Assembly: GCA_029298735.1 (NCBI GenBank)
Contig: JANSLP010000329.1
Coordinates: 1 to 35,297, forward strand
Source: Ophiostoma sp. CBS 140.51
Lineage: Eukaryota > Ascomycota > Sordariomycetes > Ophiostomatales > Ophiostomataceae
Reading direction: 5' to 3'
Length of the DNA stretch: 35,297 nt
Shown: one piece after another, positions 31,345 through 35,297 of the stretch
How positions within the stretch are numbered: position 1 is the first letter of the stretch
Layout: each line of letters begins with the position of its first letter
Translations under genes and position numbers: made by a program
The notes under the pieces: generated by a model
What the model saw: the letters and a program-made list of their open reading frames with translations, nothing else
What the model was told of the DNA's origin: nothing
The model's database searches: none

Positions 31345-34300
31345 ATGCGGCTGGACGTCAAGGTACGCCAGCTCTAGCTCCCTTGGGCCCCCTATTTTGT
31401 GCTGCTATTTCGGCGTGTCGAGCTGTTTCCCCGCCATCTCGAGATGCTCGTGATAGCTTCACATGGGCCGCCCGCGACGCGGCCTCGGCCACCATTGCGC
31501 ACGCACCCCCATCGTCCAATGGCTAGCATCTGCTAACCTCTCATCTGTCTTATAGAGAAGCCTCTTCGCTCGCAGCGAGCGGGTGAAGGGCATTGACTTT
31601 CACCCCACCGAGCCATGGATCCTCACGACGCTGTATTCTGGTATGGCATTTCTATCCCTTTTTCGTTTTATATCGACTTGATATATCGAGATACAGCTCT
31701 AACATTGAACTCACACCTGCCCTATAGGCCAATGCCACATCTGGAACTTCGAAACCGGCCAGGTGGTCAAGACATTCGAGCTCACCGACGTGCCTGTTCG
31801 GGCCGGTCGCTTCATGTGCGTTTCTCCCTTTCGCATCGGCATCGTCTTGCTATATCTGCATTAGCCCGAGCTTCCACGCCTTCAAACACTTGTACTGACA
31901 ACACCCTCCTTGCAGCGCGAGAAAGAACTGGATCGTCTGCGGCAGCGATGACTTCCAGATGCGTGTCTACAACTACAACACGTCCGAGAAGATCACGAGC
32001 TTCGAAGCCCACCCCGACTACATCCGTGCTCTGGCCGTCCACCCGTCAGTCTAATCCCATATTTGTGCTTCCCTTCCGAGACACCGAGCCTCAACATCTA
32101 ACACCGCTGCTTATATAGGACCCAACCGTTTGTCCTGTCCGCCAGTGACGACATGACCATCAAGTGCTGGGACTGGGAGAAGGGATGGAAGTGTGTCCAG
32201 GTCTACGAGGGCCACAGCCACTACGTCATGGGACTTGCCATCAACCCGAAGGATACTAGCCTGTTCGCGTCGGCCTGTCTCGATAGGACTGTCAAGGTTT
32301 GGTCGGTAAGTGAACAATGCGTCCTCGCTCCGTCGCCAACATGATGCGGTCAGTCTTCCGCTTCTTTTATTTTCAGTCTCTCTAACAACACATGTCCAGC
32401 TCGGCTCCAGCACCGCCAACTTCACCCTCGAGGCTCACGAGACCAAGGGCGTCAACTACGTCGACTACTACCCCCACTCCGACCGCCCATACATCCTGAC
32501 AACCTCCGACGACCGCACCATCAAGGTCTGGGACCTGACGACCAAGTCGTTGCAGGCCACCCTCGAGGGCCACACCAACAACGTCTCATTCGCCGTCTAC
32601 CACCCGGAGCTGCCCATCATCGTCTCCGGTTCCGAAGACGGCACCATCAAGATCTGGCACAGCGGCACCTACCGCCTTGAGCAGTCTCTCAGCTACGGCC
32701 TCGAGCGCGCATGGTGTGTGTCCTACCAGAAGGGCAAGCAGGGAGTTGGTGTCGGCTTCGACGATGGTGTCGTCGTTATCAAGATGGGCCGTGAGGAGCC
32801 CGCCATCTCCATGGACGCCTCCGGCAAGGTCATTGCCGCCAAGAACAACGACGTTGTCTCCGCCATCATCAAGCCCGACCCGTCCACCAAGGACAACGAC
32901 CCCATCAACCTGCAGACCAAGGACCTCGGTCAGTGCGAAGTCTACCCCCAGACCCTGCAGCACTCGCCCAACGGCCGCTTTGTGGCCGTCTCTGGCGACG
33001 GCGAGTACATTATCTACACGGCGCTGGCGTGGCGGCAAAAGGGCTTCGGTAGTGCCCTGGACTTTGTCTGGGCCAGCAAAGACAACAGCAACGACTACGC
33101 CGTCCGCGAGTCGCCCACCTCCGTCAAGATCTACAAGAACTTTGTCGAGAAGTCGGGCGGTCTGGACGTCGGCTTCCAGGCAGACGGCCTCCACGGCGGC
33201 GTCCTGCTCGGTGTGCGCGGTGCCGGCGGTGTCTCCTTCTTCGACTGGGCGACCAGTAGCCTCGTTCGCCGCATCGAGGTCGAGCCCCGCGAGGTGTACT
33301 GGTCGGACAGCGGTGAGCTCGTCTGCTTGGCGTGCGAGGACACCTACTACGTACTCCGCTTCTCGCGCGAGAACTACGTCGCTGCTGCCAACGCTGGCGA
33401 GGTCGACGACGATGGTGTCGAGGCTGCCTTTGAGGTCATCACTGACATCAACGAGACCGTCCGCACCGGCAAGTGGGTCGGCGACTGCTTCGTCTACACC
33501 AACAGCACTAACCGTGTCAACTACCTTGTTGGCGACCAGACCTACACTGTATGTTTCTTTGCCATTCCCATTGCCTTTACTCTTTCAATTGCCACCATGT
33601 CTTCCCCGGCGAACCTCTTCGGCGCTCCAGGCTGCCGGGGACGTGGTCGGCTGATTACCTCTCATGCACGCGATACTAACATTTTGGCTCTTCTCAGATC
33701 TCGCACACCGATGCGCCCATGTACATCCTGGGCTATATCCAGAGAGACTCTAGAATCTACCTTGCTGACAAGGATCTCAACGTGACGTCGTTTGCGCTAT
33801 CCGTGAGCCTGCTTGAGTACGAGACATTTGTTCTCCGCGGCGATCTGGACGCGGCCGCTGAGCTGCTAGTACGTTTTTTTTTCATTCCCCATCATCCGAA
33901 AATAATATCCCCGATCCATCCCCAAGAACGTCTAAGCCACGCTGGGCAAACGACGGACTAGTATTGCCCCAGATCTCAAATCTTCCTCTCGGAGGTAGCT
34001 TTGCAGATAGCTTAGGGATGAGGGGGGTGCTGGGCATTAGTGCATCAGGGCATTAAGGCATTAGTAACAGCAACTTGTACTAACAACACACTGCGAATAG
34101 CCAACAATTGAGGAGAGCCAGCTGAACAAGGTGGCACGATTCCTCGAGGGCCAGGGCCTCAAGGACCTTGCTCTGGAGGTCGCTACGGACCCCGACCACA
34201 AGTTCGATCTTGCCCTGTCACTTAACCGTCTGGACATTGCTCTCGAGCTTGCAAGAGCTGCTGACGTCGAGCACAAGTGGAAGTCGGTCGGTGGTAAGTT

Positions 34301-34944
34301 ACCGGTCACCTGCCAGTCCCCTAGTTTCGTGATATCACAAGATATCACTGCATCATTGTCCTTGTACTGACTCCTTCCCTTTTTTCCGAACAGATGCGGC
34401 ACTCACGGCATGGGACGTCAACCTTGCCACCGAGTCGTTTACGCACTCCAAGGACCTGGGCTCGCTCCTGCTGCTGCACTCCTCTACAGGCAACCGCGAG
34501 GGCCTTGAGAACCTCGACAAGCTGGCCGTCGAGGCCGGCGCCTACAACGTCGCCTTCAACTGCCGCTGGCTGCTGGGCGACATCGAGGGCTGCATCGACG
34601 CCCTCACCAAGACAGGTCGTCTGACTGAGGCTGCCTTCTTTGCTCAGACATATAAGCCGAGCGCTGCACCGGCCGTCGTCGCCGACTGGAAGCAGAGCCT
34701 CGAGAAGGCCAAGAAGGGCCGCGTCGCCAAGATGATTGCTGTGCCCGGTGAGGATGACGAGCTGTTCCCCGCGTGGAACGAATGGCTGCAGCTCGAGAAG
34801 GAGGGCGGCTCTGCCGACCCGGCGACCCTAGCGGCCGCTGTGGCTGAGGAGACCAACGGCGCTGCCGACGAGGAAGAGGAAGAGGAGGCTACCGCCGAGG
34901 AGGAGGCGACACCCGAGGCCGACGATGACGAGGATGAAGAGTGA
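31345..34944 (+). CDS. SEC27: Coatomer subunit beta'-COP
   Basis: Nine exons: 31345-31362, 31556-31640, 31728-31815, 31916-32044, 32119-32305, 32400-33548, 33698-33868, 34101-34293, 34394-34944. They join in frame to 856 aa, a normal length for beta'-COP. The first exon encodes only MRLDVK; together with exon 2 it gives the diagnostic start MRLDVKRSLFARSERVKGID. WD40 repeats fill about residues 10-310 (for example SASDDMTIKCWDWEKGW, TSDDRTIKVWDLTTK, SGSEDGTIKIWHSG), followed by a second propeller/coatomer WD-associated region, then the alpha-solenoid (ELLPTIEESQLNKVARFLEGQGLKDLALEV). The tail is strongly acidic (EEEEEEATAEEEA). In the COPI coat this subunit binds alpha-COP and recognises dilysine cargo for Golgi-to-ER retrieval. 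Introns range from 74 to 232 bp and most show CTAAC-type branch sites. Confidence 0.97.
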
Positions 34945-35195
34945 GCGGAACATTTTACTGTTTCGTACGCAAATAACAAAATCCTTGGGACAAAAAACAA
35001 CAACACAGAGCCATGCCTTCGAGGGAGGATTTCGAATAGATGATATGGGGACGGGAGTTTTTTATCATGTCTTTTTTTCTATATGTAATTTGGTTGTCGG
35101 GGGAAATGTCGTCCTTTCTCTTTAACGACTGCTTTCTTGCTTTTTATCGCTGCAAATGAAAACAGCACCATACGTGTGCTTATGCTTATCTATGT
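34945..35195. other. 3' flank of beta'-COP
   Basis: An AT-rich spacer with T-rich runs after the TGA, presumably the 3' UTR and terminator region. The frame continues for 32 codons after the stop with no hydrophobic or domain character. Confidence 0.5.
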
Positions 35196-35297
35196 TCATC
35201 TGAAGTGGTGCCAGTGCTCGATCGAGACGACGCGCGGGTATATGAAGGGCGACGAGAGCGTTCCCGTGTGCTGCTCGAGCTTGTGCTGGGGACGTTT
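35196..35297 (-). CDS. Possible 3' end of a convergent gene, cut by the window edge
   Basis: On the minus strand 33 codons run from the window edge to a TGA at 35196-35198 and read KRPQHKLEQHTGTLSSPFIY followed by PRVVSIEHWHHFR. The GC-rich third positions and mixed hydrophobic/aromatic residues look like the C-terminus of a real protein, and a convergent gene here would fit the spacing. The + strand is also open, so this is tentative. I do not recognise the family. Confidence 0.4.
   Translation of the reverse strand, partial: KRPQHKLEQHTGTLSSPFIYPRVVSIEHWHHFR

Noticed and set aside
32586..33194. 202-codon minus-strand frame inside beta'-COP exon 6
   Set aside because: Antisense shadow of a confidently identified exon.
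34942..35041. 32-codon extension after the TGA of beta'-COP as readthrough
   Set aside because: Short, polar, and within chance expectation; no reason to group it with the longer TAG cases.

Overview
The window is nuclear DNA of a filamentous ascomycete, most likely a Sordariomycete. Genes carry short introns (mostly 53-232 bp) with GTRNGT donors, CTAAC/CTGAC-type branch sites and YAG acceptors. Coding codons are GC-rich, intergenic regions are long, and the protein families have a fungal flavour. A placement near Ophiostomatales is only an impression. No tRNA, rRNA, CRISPR or bacterial-type element was seen.

Layout from left to right. (1) 613-3888, minus: a 1091-aa low-complexity, Q/M-rich fungal protein of unknown function. 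(2) 3889-11617: about 7.7 kb with no convincing gene. Its first part is strongly purine-rich on the + strand, i.e. a pyrimidine-rich leader for gene 1. Its last part is pyrimidine-rich on +. (3) 11618-12904: a complete Tc1/mariner-like DNA transposon with perfect 29-bp terminal inverted repeats and an intact DD37E transposase. It lacks the expected TA duplication and is flanked by CCAGT instead. (4) 14493-16575, plus: a four-exon cation diffusion facilitator with DxxxD metal sites (manganese type). (5) 17229-18445 or further, minus: a BTB/POZ protein whose N-terminus probably extends upstream. (6) 19622-19940, plus: LSm6 of the U6 snRNA ring. (7) 20307-21337, minus: a class I SAM-dependent methyltransferase. 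(8) 22189-23076, minus: an Hsp30-type small heat-shock protein with a perfect four-unit heat-shock element upstream. (9) 24871-27669, minus: an RRM plus YTH-domain RNA-binding protein (predicted m6A reader) whose YTH domain is interrupted by an (X-D-G)n repeat. (10) 31345-34944, plus: nine-exon beta'-COP (SEC27). (11) 35196-35297, minus: a possible 3' end of a further gene cut by the window edge.

Most genes are unrelated housekeeping or regulatory genes (RNA metabolism, COPI traffic, metal homeostasis, stress); no biosynthetic cluster or defence island is visible. The features most worth a second look are the transposon with atypical ends, the repeat-split YTH domain, three minus-strand genes whose TAG stop is followed in frame by 77-99 further sense codons, and a 25-bp-periodic triplet of TGACTAA sites before beta'-COP.
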